11,099 nt of DNA, taken from assembly GCA_002701765.1 (NCBI GenBank), contig NZXB01000096.1, positions 9,828 through 20,926 of the forward strand. The letters run 5' to 3'. Made by a program: the position numbers and the translations under genes. The notes beneath the pieces were generated by a model. The model was not told the origin of the DNA, did not search any database, and was given only the letters and a program-made list of their open reading frames with translations. The DNA is from Porticoccaceae bacterium. GTDB taxonomy: Bacteria; Pseudomonadota; Gammaproteobacteria; Pseudomonadales; Porticoccaceae. How positions within the stretch are numbered: the stretch's first letter is position 1; each line of letters begins with the position of its first letter. Of the stretch, positions 1-7,454 are shown piece by piece.

Positions 1-261
1 ACTTCAATGGGTCAGGAAAAGGAAAGAGAAGTGCGTCTAGAAAAATTCCGTGCATTTCGCGTAGACCATGAGCTTATGTCCGTTGCCTCAGAAAATGCTA
101 TTTTTATGCATTGTCTGCCCGCTCATCGCAATGAAGAAGTTTCAACAGAACTCATAGAGGACGAAAATGTTTCTGTAGTTTGGGATCAAGCAGAAAACAG
201 GTTACATGCCCAAAAAGCTCTGATGCTCTTTCTCTTAGGACAAAAAATAACTCAAATATAA
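1..261 (+). CDS. argF: Ornithine carbamoyltransferase, C-terminal part (5' end outside window)
   Basis: Cytoplasmic enzyme of arginine synthesis that joins carbamoyl phosphate and ornithine to give citrulline. Only the last 86 codons are present; the family is about 300-335 residues. The window opens inside the ornithine-binding SMG loop (T-S-M-G-Q-E). About 35 residues later comes the HCLPAHR motif, whose Cys binds the ornithine side in this family, and then the typical end [24 protein letters not shown] and this tail fit the anabolic ArgF type better than aspartate carbamoyltransferase or the catabolic ArcB, though anabolic versus catabolic cannot be settled from a fragment. The stop TAA lies 10 bp inside the 3' end of the convergent greA, with no clear terminator between them. 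It uses the carbamoyl phosphate made by the carAB genes a few hundred bases away. Confidence 0.93.
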   Translation, partial: TSMGQEKEREVRLEKFRAFRVDHELMSVASENAIFMHCLPAHRNEEVSTELIEDENVSVVWDQAENRLHAQKALMLFLLGQKITQI

Positions 262-728
262 TCGACTTTATCAATCTCATATTCGACTTCACCGCTTGGA
301 GTAATAACCTGCACCACGTCACCGACTTCTTTGCCAATAAGTGCCTTTGCAATTGGAGAGAGATAAGAAATCTTACCAGCATTTACATCCGCTTCATCAT
401 CTCCCACGATACGATATTTTGAAATTTCATCTGTTTGAACGTTTATGATGACCACCGTGCAGCCAAAAACCACCCGATGGCCCGCTGGCATCTGTGAAAT
501 ATCAATGACTTGAGAATGCGAAAGTTTACCCTCGATATCCTGAATCCGTCCCTCAACAAAGCTTTGTTGCTCACGCGCTGCATGATATTCAGCATTTTCT
601 TTCAAATCACCGTGTTCTCTAGCAGTAGCTATTGCCTCAATTATTGCCGGGCGCTTGCTTGTTTTTAAGGAGTCCAACTCTTGTCTAAGAGCTTTTTCTC
701 CCTCGACAGTCATCGGGTTCTTTTGCAT
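252..728 (-). CDS. greA: Transcription elongation factor GreA
   Basis: Binds the secondary channel of RNA polymerase and stimulates cleavage of the 3' RNA end in backtracked complexes, so transcription can resume. The product has 158 residues from the start chosen, the same length as E. coli GreA. The N-terminal coiled-coil hairpin (about residues 1-75) carries the signature [16 protein letters not shown], whose tip acidic residues (D and E) coordinate catalytic Mg in the family. A C-terminal FKBP-like domain includes [10 protein letters not shown] and [14 protein letters not shown]. Two ATG codons lie in tandem (731-729 and 728-726). The second gives MQKNPMT, matching E. coli MQAIPMT, and sits 8 nt from a GGAG; the first sits only 5 nt away. 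The carB stop TGA overlaps both starts, so greA is last in the carA-carB-greA operon and probably translationally coupled to carB. Its 3' end overlaps argF. Confidence 0.97.
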   Translation of the reverse strand: MQKNPMTVEGEKALRQELDSLKTSKRPAIIEAIATAREHGDLKENAEYHAAREQQSFVEGRIQDIEGKLSHSQVIDISQMPAGHRVVFGCTVVIINVQTDEISKYRIVGDDEADVNAGKISYLSPIAKALIGKEVGDVVQVITPSGEVEYEIDKVDYI

Positions 729-3700
729 CATCCAATCTCCATATGCAACTCTTGCAGACTCCGCACGACCGACTCTCCGGAAAACTTAAGTGTTTCACAA
801 ACAGCCCGGCCACCAGCCATGGTGGTAGTATAATATACACCGTGTTGCTCAGCATTTGAACGAATAGTTGATGAGTCAGAAACTGCTTGTCGCCCCTCCG
901 TTGTATTTATTATCAAATCCACCCGATCACTTTTAATCATATCTACAATATGTGGCCTACCTTCTTGAACCTTATTCACCATCGAGACTGGCACCCCCGC
1001 CTTATGGATTTCCGCTGCCGTACCCCTAGTTGCAATAAGCTCAAATCCCAGATCATGCAAATCTCTGGCTAGATTCTCCAACTGGTTCTTATCCCTCTCT
1101 CTAACACTAACAAACGCTGTTCCTTTGGTAGGAATTTCGGCACCAGAGCCAAGCTCAGCCTTACCATATGCCTCTGCAAATGTTTTTCCCACGCCCATCA
1201 CCTCTCCTGTCGATTTCATCTCTGGGCCAAGAATTGGATCTGTTCCAGGAAATTTATTAAAGGGGAAGACCGCTTCCTTTACACCAAAATAATGCGGAAT
1301 AACTTCCTCAGTGAACCCTTGAGCCTCAAGCGTTTTTCCTACCATGCAACGGGCCGCTATTTTAGCCAGAGAAATACCTATACACTTGGAAACGAAAGGC
1401 ACTGTCCGTGAGGCCCTTGGGTTCACTTCAATGACATATATTTTGTCGTCCTGTAGGGCCAACTGCACATTCATTAACCCAACCACGCCCAGCTCTATCG
1501 CCATCTTTTGGCATATAGCACGCATCTGGTTCTGAGCACCCACATCCAAGCTATATGGGGGCAAAGAACACGCAGAATCACCCGAATGTATGCCCGCTTG
1601 CTCGATGTGCTGCATTATTGCGCCAATGACCACTTTGTCACCATCGCTTACTGCATCAACATCGATTTCAATTGCATCGGGCAAAAAGGAATCAAGCAGA
1701 ACGGGAGAATCTTCAGACACTTCCACTGCCGTGAGCATGTAATGTTGAAGTTCCTTTTCTGTGGAAACAATTTCCATAGCACGCCCACCAAGGACATAAG
1801 ATGGTCTAACTACCAAAGGGTATCCAATCCTATTAGCCAAACTCTTTGCTTCATCAACGCTTCTAGCAGTCGTATTCGTCGGTTGCAAAATGTCTAGCTT
1901 GTTGAGCATATGCTGAAAACGCTCTCGATCTTCAGCACGATCAGTTGCATCGGGCGAGGTCCCAATAATATTGACTCCATTGGCGCTTAATGATCGCGCC
2001 AACTTGAGAGGCGTTTGACCCCCGAACTGAACTATTACTCCAAATGGCTTTTCAAGCCGAACGATTTCTAACACGTCCTCAAGAGTAACCGGTTCGAAGA
2101 ACAATCGATCTGAGATATCATAATCTGTCGACACTGTCTCCGGATTACAATTCACCATTATTGTTTCATAACCGTCCTCGCGCATTGCCATCGCGGCATG
2201 AACACAGCAATAATCAAATTCGATACCTTGACCTATGCGATTGGGGCCACCTCCTAGCACCAATATTTTTTTTCCGTCAGTTGGCTGCGCTTCGCACTCT
2301 TCTTCATATGTCGAATACATATATGCTGTTTCGGTGGAAAATTCTGCAGCGCAGGTGTCTACCCGCTTGTAGACAGGATGCAAATGATACTCATAGCGCA
2401 TCTTGCGGACTTCAATCTCATCACAGCCCAAAACAGTTGCTATGCGTTTGTCAGAAAATCCTTTCTTTTTAAGCCGAAAGAGCGTTTCCTTGTCTATGCT
2501 TCCCAAAGAATTGATTCTCGATTCTTCATCTATAATATCTTCGATTTGAGACAAGAACCATGGGTCGATATTAGTTAACTCAAAAATTTCTCTACAGCTC
2601 ATACCACTGCGAAAAGCCTCTCCAATATACCAAATGCGCTCCGGTGTAGGTTGAGCTAGCCTGTTGTACAGTATGTTTGTATCAATTTTTTCAGATTCGA
2701 ATGATTCAAAACCAGCTGAATCGACCTCTAGTCCTCTCAAAGCTTTCTGGAGAGACTCTTGGAAGGTGCGTCCAATCGCCATTACTTCTCCAACGGATTT
2801 CATTTGCGTAGTCAATACTGGATCCGCCTGATCGAACTTTTCAAATGCAAACCGAGGTATTTTTGTCACAACATAATCGATACTAGGTTCGAAGGAAGCA
2901 GGCGTTGCACCACCTGTAATTTCGTTTTTTAGCTCATCAAGCGTATAACCGATAGCCAGTTTTGCGGCGACTTTGGCAATCGGAAATCCTGTGGCTTTAG
3001 ACGCCAAGGCGGAGGAGCGCGAGACTCTAGGATTCATTTCAATAACTGCCAACTCACCATTGAGAGGATTAACCGCAAACTGGACGTTCGATCCCCCCGT
3101 TTCAACTCCAATTTCTCGTAGCACAAGGATTGCAGCATTACGCATTAATTGGTATTCCTTGTCAGTGAGTGTCTGGGCAGGAGCTACGGTGATCGAATCA
3201 CCAGTATGTATACCCATTGGATCAAAGTTCTCAATCGAACACACTATGATGCAGTTGTCTCGGGAGTCTCTAACCACCTCCATCTCAAATTCTTTCCAGC
3301 CTATCAATGATTCATCAATCAGCAACTCATTGGTGGGCGAAAGATCAAGGCCTCGACCGCAGATTTCACCAAATTCTTCGCGATTATAGGCAATTCCGCC
3401 TCCTGAGCCACCCATGGTGAAGGATGGTCGGATGATGCACGGGTATCCAAATCTATCGGCGATTTGATAAGCTTCCTCGAGACTATGGGCTATTCCTGAT
3501 TCTGGCGTCTTGAGCCCAACCGAGCGCATGGCTTTATCGAAACGCTCTCGATCCTCAGCTTTATCTATTGCATCTGCATCAGCCCCAATCATTTCTACAC
3601 CGTACTGCTCGAGAATATTATGCTTGGCTAAATCTAGCGCACAGTTGAGAGCTGTCTGACCTCCCATAGTGGGCAGAAGCGCATCTGGTCTCTCTTTCTC

Positions 3701-3934
3701 AATTATTTTCGCCACCGTCCGCCATTCAACCGGTTCAATATAAGTTGCATCAGCCATCACAGGGTCGGTCATGATTGTAGCGGGGTTGGAGTTAACCAAG
3801 ATTACTCGAAAACCCTCTTCACGAAGAGCTTTACATGCCTGAGCCCCTGAATAATCAAATTCACATGCCTGTCCTATGACAATCGGTCCTGCTCCAATGA
3901 TGAGAATGCTCTTGATGTCCGTTCTTTTAGGCAT
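728..3934 (-). CDS. carB: Carbamoyl-phosphate synthase large subunit
   Basis: Synthetic subunit of carbamoyl phosphate synthetase. It uses two ATP, bicarbonate and ammonia tunnelled from CarA to make carbamoyl phosphate for arginine and pyrimidines. At 1068 residues it is close to E. coli CarB (1073). Two homologous ATP-grasp halves are visible: the first at about 1-400 ([19 protein letters not shown] at 12-30, glycine-rich [10 protein letters not shown] at 171-180, [10 protein letters not shown] at 299-308), and the second at about 555-930 ([16 protein letters not shown] at 560-575, [10 protein letters not shown] at 712-721, EVNPRASRT at 836-844). An oligomerisation domain lies between. The C-terminal MGS-like allosteric domain (about 935-1068) keeps [14 protein letters not shown] and IINTT, the segments that bind UMP/IMP in the E. 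coli enzyme, so pyrimidine feedback is likely kept (inference). The start has a good GGAGAAG ribosome site about 5 nt upstream. No extra ORF separates it from carA. Confidence 0.98.
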   Translation of the reverse strand: MPKRTDIKSILIIGAGPIVIGQACEFDYSGAQACKALREEGFRVILVNSNPATIMTDPVMADATYIEPVEWRTVAKIIEKERPDALLPTMGGQTALNCALDLAKHNILEQYGVEMIGADADAIDKAEDRERFDKAMRSVGLKTPESGIAHSLEEAYQIADRFGYPCIIRPSFTMGGSGGGIAYNREEFGEICGRGLDLSPTNELLIDESLIGWKEFEMEVVRDSRDNCIIVCSIENFDPMGIHTGDSITVAPAQTLTDKEYQLMRNAAILVLREIGVETGGSNVQFAVNPLNGELAVIEMNPRVSRSSALASKATGFPIAKVAAKLAIGYTLDELKNEITGGATPASFEPSIDYVVTKIPRFAFEKFDQADPVLTTQMKSVGEVMAIGRTFQESLQKALRGLEVDSAGFESFESEKIDTNILYNRLAQPTPERIWYIGEAFRSGMSCREIFELTNIDPWFLSQIEDIIDEESRINSLGSIDKETLFRLKKKGFSDKRIATVLGCDEIEVRKMRYEYHLHPVYKRVDTCAAEFSTETAYMYSTYEEECEAQPTDGKKILVLGGGPNRIGQGIEFDYCCVHAAMAMREDGYETIMVNCNPETVSTDYDISDRLFFEPVTLEDVLEIVRLEKPFGVIVQFGGQTPLKLARSLSANGVNIIGTSPDATDRAEDRERFQHMLNKLDILQPTNTTARSVDEAKSLANRIGYPLVVRPSYVLGGRAMEIVSTEKELQHYMLTAVEVSEDSPVLLDSFLPDAIEIDVDAVSDGDKVVIGAIMQHIEQAGIHSGDSACSLPPYSLDVGAQNQMRAICQKMAIELGVVGLMNVQLALQDDKIYVIEVNPRASRTVPFVSKCIGISLAKIAARCMVGKTLEAQGFTEEVIPHYFGVKEAVFPFNKFPGTDPILGPEMKSTGEVMGVGKTFAEAYGKAELGSGAEIPTKGTAFVSVRERDKNQLENLARDLHDLGFELIATRGTAAEIHKAGVPVSMVNKVQEGRPHIVDMIKSDRVDLIINTTEGRQAVSDSSTIRSNAEQHGVYYTTTMAGGRAVCETLKFSGESVVRSLQELHMEIG

Positions 3935-3989
3935 TTCTTCTCCAAAAACAGATGAATCTTTCGGTTAAATACTTCTTGAGTCTAGAAAA

Positions 3990-5138
3990 TCATGCGTCAT
4001 ACTGCTTATACTCAGCCATCAAGTTTATAAACCGATCAAATAATGATACTGCCTCGTGAGGCCCTGGACTAGCTTCCGGATGGCCCTGAAAACTGAACGC
4101 CGGTCTGTCGGTCCGTTCGATTCCCTGCAATGAGCCATCAAATAAGGAGCGATGCGTCGGTTTGAGGTTTGCGGGCATGCTTGATTCGTCTACTGCAAAA
4201 CCATGATTTTGACTGGTGATCAGCACTCGATTTTCGGTGATATCAAGCACTGGATGATTCGCCCCATGGTGACCAAACTTCATTTTTTTTGTCCTAGCGC
4301 CGGATGCAAGTGCAAGCAATTGGTGACCTAGGCAAATACCAAATATGGGGATATTATTTTCAATAATAATCTTTATCGCCTCAATGGCATAATCACATGG
4401 AGCTGGATCTCCAGGGCCGTTGGATAAAAATACTCCATCTGGTCCAAGCTTCAAAACATCTGCGGCGGGCGTCTGAGCCGGAACTAAAATTATTTCGCAA
4501 AATCTATCAACTAGGAGTCGAAGAATGTTTTGTTTTACACCGTAATCATAAGCGACTACTCGTAACTTTTCGGCATCAGGTTTGGAGCATCTACCATCAA
4601 GCCGCCAGCTTGGTTCATACCATTCAATAGTTTTTTTAATCGATACTATACTCGCGAGATCCATACCCTGAAGGCCAGGAAATTCTCGCGCTGATTTTAA
4701 TGCTAACTTGAGATCTATTTTACCAGTCATAATGCAACCGTTCTGGGAACCCTTCTCACGCAGAATACGGGTCAACTTGCGCGTATCGATATCAGCTATA
4801 CCAACAATGTTGTTGTCTCTGAGATAATTCGTCAGGCTTCCCTCACTGCGAAAATTTGATTCAACGCTTGATAGATCTCGAATAACCAGACCGGCAGCCC
4901 ATACCTTATTGGATTCTTCGTCCTGCGCATTCACTCCTACATTACCTATGTGCGGATACGTAAGTGTAACAATCTGACGCGCATAGGAGGGATCAGTCAA
5001 TATTTCTTGATATCCGGTAATAGCCGTATTGAAAACCACTTCGCCAACAGAAAATCCTTCTGCACCGATCCCAAGACCTCTGAATGTTGTGCCATCCGCC
5101 AACACAAGAATAGCGTCTCTTTCATTATTGAGACTCAA
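3990..5138 (-). CDS. carA: Carbamoyl-phosphate synthase small (glutaminase) subunit
   Basis: Class I glutamine amidotransferase subunit that hydrolyses glutamine and passes ammonia to CarB. The N-terminal CPSase domain (about 1-150) has [17 protein letters not shown] and the C-terminal GATase domain has [16 protein letters not shown] and [13 protein letters not shown]. There is no ATG near the N-terminus. Two tandem TTG codons (5141-5139, 5138-5136) follow a GAGGAG. The second TTG is preferred: spacing is 7 nt rather than 4, the protein is 382 residues like E. coli CarA, and the catalytic triad falls exactly on Cys269, His353 and Glu355, the E. coli numbers. E. coli carA is itself known to start at UUG, so a weak start seems conserved. 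It is the first gene of carA-carB-greA, preceded by a leader with an intrinsic terminator and short frames that end inside this start region. Confidence 0.97.
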   Translation of the reverse strand: MSLNNERDAILVLADGTTFRGLGIGAEGFSVGEVVFNTAITGYQEILTDPSYARQIVTLTYPHIGNVGVNAQDEESNKVWAAGLVIRDLSSVESNFRSEGSLTNYLRDNNIVGIADIDTRKLTRILREKGSQNGCIMTGKIDLKLALKSAREFPGLQGMDLASIVSIKKTIEWYEPSWRLDGRCSKPDAEKLRVVAYDYGVKQNILRLLVDRFCEIILVPAQTPAADVLKLGPDGVFLSNGPGDPAPCDYAIEAIKIIIENNIPIFGICLGHQLLALASGARTKKMKFGHHGANHPVLDITENRVLITSQNHGFAVDESSMPANLKPTHRSLFDGSLQGIERTDRPAFSFQGHPEASPGPHEAVSLFDRFINLMAEYKQYDA

Positions 5139-5244
5139 CAAATCGCTCCTCGTGAATAAACTTTTGGTGCAATAAATTTGTTAATTGCGACATACCATTT
5201 AGCATAAAAAAACGAGATGAAACTCTGCGTTTCATCTCGTTCAT
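5125..5244 (-). CDS. Candidate 39-residue leader peptide frame upstream of and overlapping carA
   Basis: An ATG-started frame of 39 codons plus TAA. It begins at the foot of the terminator stem, reads through the whole hairpin and its U-tract (two Phe codons from UUUUUU), and ends 11 nt downstream of the end of the chosen carA TTG. The peptide starts [17 protein letters not shown] and has no family I recognise. The ribosome site is poor: AAGAG only 3 nt before the ATG. A second frame, open from 5326 to a TGA at 5137-5135, also crosses the terminator, with GTG starts at 5278 and 5257 and no ATG. Frames of about 40 codons arise by chance fairly often in AT-rich DNA, so coding is not proved. The reason to list it is position: a ribosome on it would disrupt the terminator, as the leader peptide of E. 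coli pyrBI does. Confidence 0.3.
   Translation of the reverse strand: MNEMKRRVSSRFFMLNGMSQLTNLLHQKFIHEERFVESQ
5206..5241 (-). terminator. Intrinsic terminator or attenuator between dapB and carA
   Basis: On the minus strand, a perfect 12-bp stem (arms 5230-5241 and 5211-5222, AACGAGATGAAA pairing with TTTCATCTCGTT) with a 7-nt loop (5223-5229) is followed by a run of U. Seven consecutive T lie at 5212-5206, the first two of them in the stem. On the plus strand the stem has no T-run after it, so it works in one direction only. It lies about 70 nt before the carA start. It either ends dapB read-through or, if the candidate promoter at 5306-5334 is the carA promoter, acts as an attenuator within the carA leader. 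Both roles are possible together. Confidence 0.85.
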
Positions 5245-5259
5245 TAGCTCTTAACACTC

Positions 5260-5296
5260 GGTAATTTACCTCACGCACCGGCGCAAGCAAATTACC
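5260..5296 (-). promoter_or_regulatory. Upstream hairpin in the carA leader
   Basis: In the predicted carA leader RNA, GGTAATTT (5296-5289) can pair with AAATTACC (5267-5260) across a 21-nt loop. The downstream arm is itself part of an 11-nt odd palindrome GGTAA-A-TTACC (5270-5260). A shorter competing pairing CGCA/TGCG (5300-5297 with 5285-5282) encloses the first arm. Such alternatives are what a regulated leader can show, but 8-bp AT-rich stems also occur by chance. Confidence 0.3.
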
Positions 5297-5305
5297 TGCG
5301 TTGGA

Positions 5306-5334
5306 ACTATAGTTTAGTGAAAATGATCATTCAT
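5306..5334 (-). promoter_or_regulatory. Candidate sigma-70 promoter for carA-carB-greA
   Basis: On the minus strand the -10-like TATAGT (5311-5306, 5 of 6 to consensus) lies 17 bp after a weak -35-like ATGAAT (5334-5329, 3 of 6). The predicted transcript start is near 5299, giving a leader of about 160 nt that contains the terminator. An alternative -35 TTGGAC (5340-5335) would need an 18-bp spacer to a poorer -10 (TAAACT). A palindromic sequence overlaps the -35. This is motif inspection only. Confidence 0.45.
5318..5333. promoter_or_regulatory. Imperfect palindrome over the carA promoter, possible ArgR-type operator
   Basis: Minus strand reads TGAATGATCATTTTCA; its core AATGATCATT (5322-5331) is a perfect 10-bp palindrome. 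Against the enteric ARG-box pattern TGAAT-4-ATTCA it matches 8 of 10 fixed positions, though the four central bases are GATC rather than A/T only. E. coli carAB is repressed by ArgR bound at a promoter-overlapping ARG-box pair, so the position is sensible. I find no good second box about 21 bp away. Pseudomonads use an unrelated AraC-type ArgR with a different site. Tentative. Confidence 0.25.
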
Positions 5335-5377
5335 GTCCAACAGCTTGTAAGACTTATTTCCAAAAAATCTAAATAAC

Positions 5378-6190
5378 CTAAACTTGTTGACGCAAACCCA
5401 AAACATCTTGCATGTCGTACAGCCCCGATGACTTCTGACTCAACCAAATAGCGGCCCGCACAGCTCCTGTCGCAAAGGCCATCCGATTTGACGCTCTATG
5501 CTTGATTTCTACGAGTTCTCCATCACCAGCAAACAAAACTGAGTGATCACCAACAATATCACCTGCCCTAATTGTCGAAAACCCAATGGCTTCTCTGGGC
5601 CTCTTCCCAATCTGACCTTCACGACCATATACTGCTACATCATCTAAGTCTCGCTTCAATGCATCAGCGACCGAAGCACCGAGAGCTAGTGCAGTGCCCG
5701 ACGGAGAATCGACTTTATCACGATGATGCGCTTCACTGATTTCAATATCGACTTCGTTGCCCAATATTTCTGCGGCGAGGGCAGCCAATTTTAAACAAAG
5801 GTTTACCCCAGTAGAAAAATTTGACGCCATGCAGATGGGAATTTGCTCACTCGCAGATCTCACGGCCGCCAAATGTTCCTTACTCAAACCAGTGGTCCCG
5901 ACTACTAGTTTTACACCTTTTTTTGCACAATTAGTCGCATTAAAAGCCGTAGCCTGGGGCGATGAAAAATCTATCAAGATATCTATTGTTCCTAATAATT
6001 CTCCTATCGAATGAGATATAGGCAGATCTATCTTACCCAAACCCGCCATTTCCCCAACATCAGCGCCAATCATCGAGCTATCTGGTTGCTCAATGGCACC
6101 AACAAGTCTCATACCCTCTGTCTGATGGATAGCCTGCGCAAGAGTCGTTCCCATGCGTCCTGCTGCACCAGCGATTGCTATTTTGATCAT
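5378..6190 (-). CDS. dapB: 4-hydroxy-tetrahydrodipicolinate reductase
   Basis: Cytoplasmic NAD(P)H-dependent enzyme of the diaminopimelate/lysine pathway; it reduces hydroxy-tetrahydrodipicolinate to tetrahydrodipicolinate, feeding peptidoglycan and lysine. The protein has 270 residues (E. coli 273). The N-terminal Rossmann fold has the nucleotide loop GAAGRMG at 8-14 and VGTTG at 97-101. The substrate domain carries the family signature EAHHRDKVDSPSGTA at 153-167, with the catalytic pair His155/His156 and Lys159, and ASNFSTGVN at 122-130. The ATG at 6190-6188 gives the usual MIKIAIAGA start; the ribosome site is weak (TGGAA, 7-8 nt away). It follows dnaJ by 42 bp with no terminator, so it may be co-transcribed with the chaperone genes. 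The downstream terminator at 5206-5241 separates it from carA. Confidence 0.97.
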   Translation of the reverse strand: MIKIAIAGAAGRMGTTLAQAIHQTEGMRLVGAIEQPDSSMIGADVGEMAGLGKIDLPISHSIGELLGTIDILIDFSSPQATAFNATNCAKKGVKLVVGTTGLSKEHLAAVRSASEQIPICMASNFSTGVNLCLKLAALAAEILGNEVDIEISEAHHRDKVDSPSGTALALGASVADALKRDLDDVAVYGREGQIGKRPREAIGFSTIRAGDIVGDHSVLFAGDGELVEIKHRASNRMAFATGAVRAAIWLSQKSSGLYDMQDVLGLRQQV

Positions 6191-6232
6191 TTTTTATTCC
6201 AAATCAAATCGTATCCCCAGAACATTTGAAAC

Positions 6233-7345
6233 TCACTGATTTGTCAAATTATCGAAGAAACTCTTCACCCCACCGAACCAACTTTCACTTCTTGGAGAGT
6301 GCTTGCTACTCCCGGATAAACTTTTATCGAATCCTTCCAATAGCTTGATCTGCTTTGCCGACAAATTCACTGGCGTTTCAACTATCACTTTGCATAGCAA
6401 ATCGCCAGGTCCTCCGCCTCTGACTTGAGAAACTCCTTTTCCTCTCAATCGAAATAACTTACCGCTTTGTGTCTCAGAGGGAATTTTCAATTTGACTCTT
6501 CCTGACAGGGTTGGAACTTCCAACTCACCTCCAAGAGCAGCTTGGCAAAAACTAATGGGAACATCACAGTGAAGGTTAGCCCCGTCCCGAACAAATATAT
6601 TATGCTTAGCAACACCGATCTGAACATATAGATCCCCGTTTGCCCCACCTTGAGGTCCAGCCTCTCCTTTACCTGCCAGTCTGATCCTGTCACCAGTATC
6701 TACACCAGCAGGAATTTTGACGGATAATGTGTTTCGCTTTTCTTTTACGCCCTGACCATGACAGTCGCCGCATGGATCTGTAATCATTTGACCGCGACCC
6801 CGACATTTCGGGCAAGTTTGCTGAACAGAAAAAAAGCCTTGTTGCATCCTCACTTGACCGGCACCTTGACAAGAATTGCATATCTTAGGCGAGGACCCTT
6901 TTCTAGCACCAGACCCATCGCACGCCATACAACCTTCCATCGTTGGTATTTCGATCTCTACCGTTTTGCCTCGAACAGCGTCCTCAAGTTCCAAATGCAA
7001 GTCGTAGCGCAAATCTGAACCACGTGCCGGGGCGCCTCGACCGGCAGAGCCGCCGCCAAAAATGTCGCCAAAGACGTCCCCGAATATATCACTGAAGGCA
7101 GCGCTGCCAGAACCAGATTGATTCGTCGATGCATGACCAAACCTATCAAAATTGCTTCGCTTCTCATCGTCACTCAGAATTTCATAGGCTTCCTGAGCTT
7201 CTTTAAACTTTTCTTCCGCCTGTTTATTGTCAGGATTACGGTCAGGATGATGCTTCATAGCCACGCGTCGAAATGCTTTCTTGATCTCATCCGCCGAGGC
7301 GTCCCGATTCACTCCTAGTACTTCATAGTAATCACGCTTTGACAT
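6233..7345 (-). CDS. dnaJ: Chaperone DnaJ (Hsp40)
   Basis: Type I J-protein that binds unfolded clients, hands them to DnaK and stimulates DnaK ATPase. The product has 370 residues (E. coli about 376). Domains in order: J domain (1-70) with the essential HPD at 33-35; Gly/Phe-rich linker (about 75-108, with repeated DIFGD-like units); zinc-binding region with four CxxCxGxG motifs, Cys pairs at 139/142, 156/159, 178/181 and 192/195; then the two beta-barrel client-binding domains and the C-terminal dimerisation region. The same frame is open a further 30 codons upstream (to 7435), but [12 protein letters not shown] at 7345 is the conserved family start and has AAGG about 8 nt before it. The extra stretch would also be encoded by an intercistronic hairpin. 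Third gene of grpE-dnaK-dnaJ-dapB. Confidence 0.97.
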   Translation of the reverse strand: MSKRDYYEVLGVNRDASADEIKKAFRRVAMKHHPDRNPDNKQAEEKFKEAQEAYEILSDDEKRSNFDRFGHASTNQSGSGSAAFSDIFGDVFGDIFGGGSAGRGAPARGSDLRYDLHLELEDAVRGKTVEIEIPTMEGCMACDGSGARKGSSPKICNSCQGAGQVRMQQGFFSVQQTCPKCRGRGQMITDPCGDCHGQGVKEKRNTLSVKIPAGVDTGDRIRLAGKGEAGPQGGANGDLYVQIGVAKHNIFVRDGANLHCDVPISFCQAALGGELEVPTLSGRVKLKIPSETQSGKLFRLRGKGVSQVRGGGPGDLLCKVIVETPVNLSAKQIKLLEGFDKSLSGSSKHSPRSESWFGGVKSFFDNLTNQ

Positions 7346-7399
7346 AACACGCCTTTTGCTACTGAATAATATTACTACGCAATGCAGCCAAATACGAAA

Positions 7400-7423
7400 G
7401 GGCGCGAGCCTTGGCCCGCGCCC
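7400..7423 (-). other. GC-rich intercistronic hairpin between dnaK and dnaJ
   Basis: In the 109-bp dnaK-dnaJ gap, GGGCGCG (7400-7406) pairs with CGCGCCC (7417-7423), continued past one mismatch by GCC/GGC with a very tight top. On the minus strand only an interrupted T-rich tail (TTTCGTATTT) follows. It is therefore at best a leaky terminator, setting the DnaK to DnaJ ratio, or an RNA-processing or stability element. I favour the latter because dnaJ follows in the same operon. Confidence 0.6.
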
Positions 7424-7454
7424 AAAGAAAGCCAATTATTGCAGAAAATTAGCT

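Noticed and set aside
212..231. Possible weak terminator for greA inside argF
   Set aside because: The 7-bp AT-rich stem includes a G-U pair and has no U-run beyond the stem; it is also coding sequence of argF.
1508..1897. Plus-strand frames antisense to carB (also 2973-3389 and 2161-2472)
   Set aside because: All sit within conserved CarB domains, lack ribosome sites I would trust, and look like nothing known.
3935..3989. An extra ORF between carA and carB, as I recall reported for Pseudomonas aeruginosa
   Set aside because: The gap is about 55 bp and holds only the carB ribosome site.
7346..7435. 30-codon N-terminal extension of the dnaJ frame
   Set aside because: The family start [12 protein letters not shown] at 7345 has a ribosome site, and the extension is encoded largely by the intercistronic hairpin.
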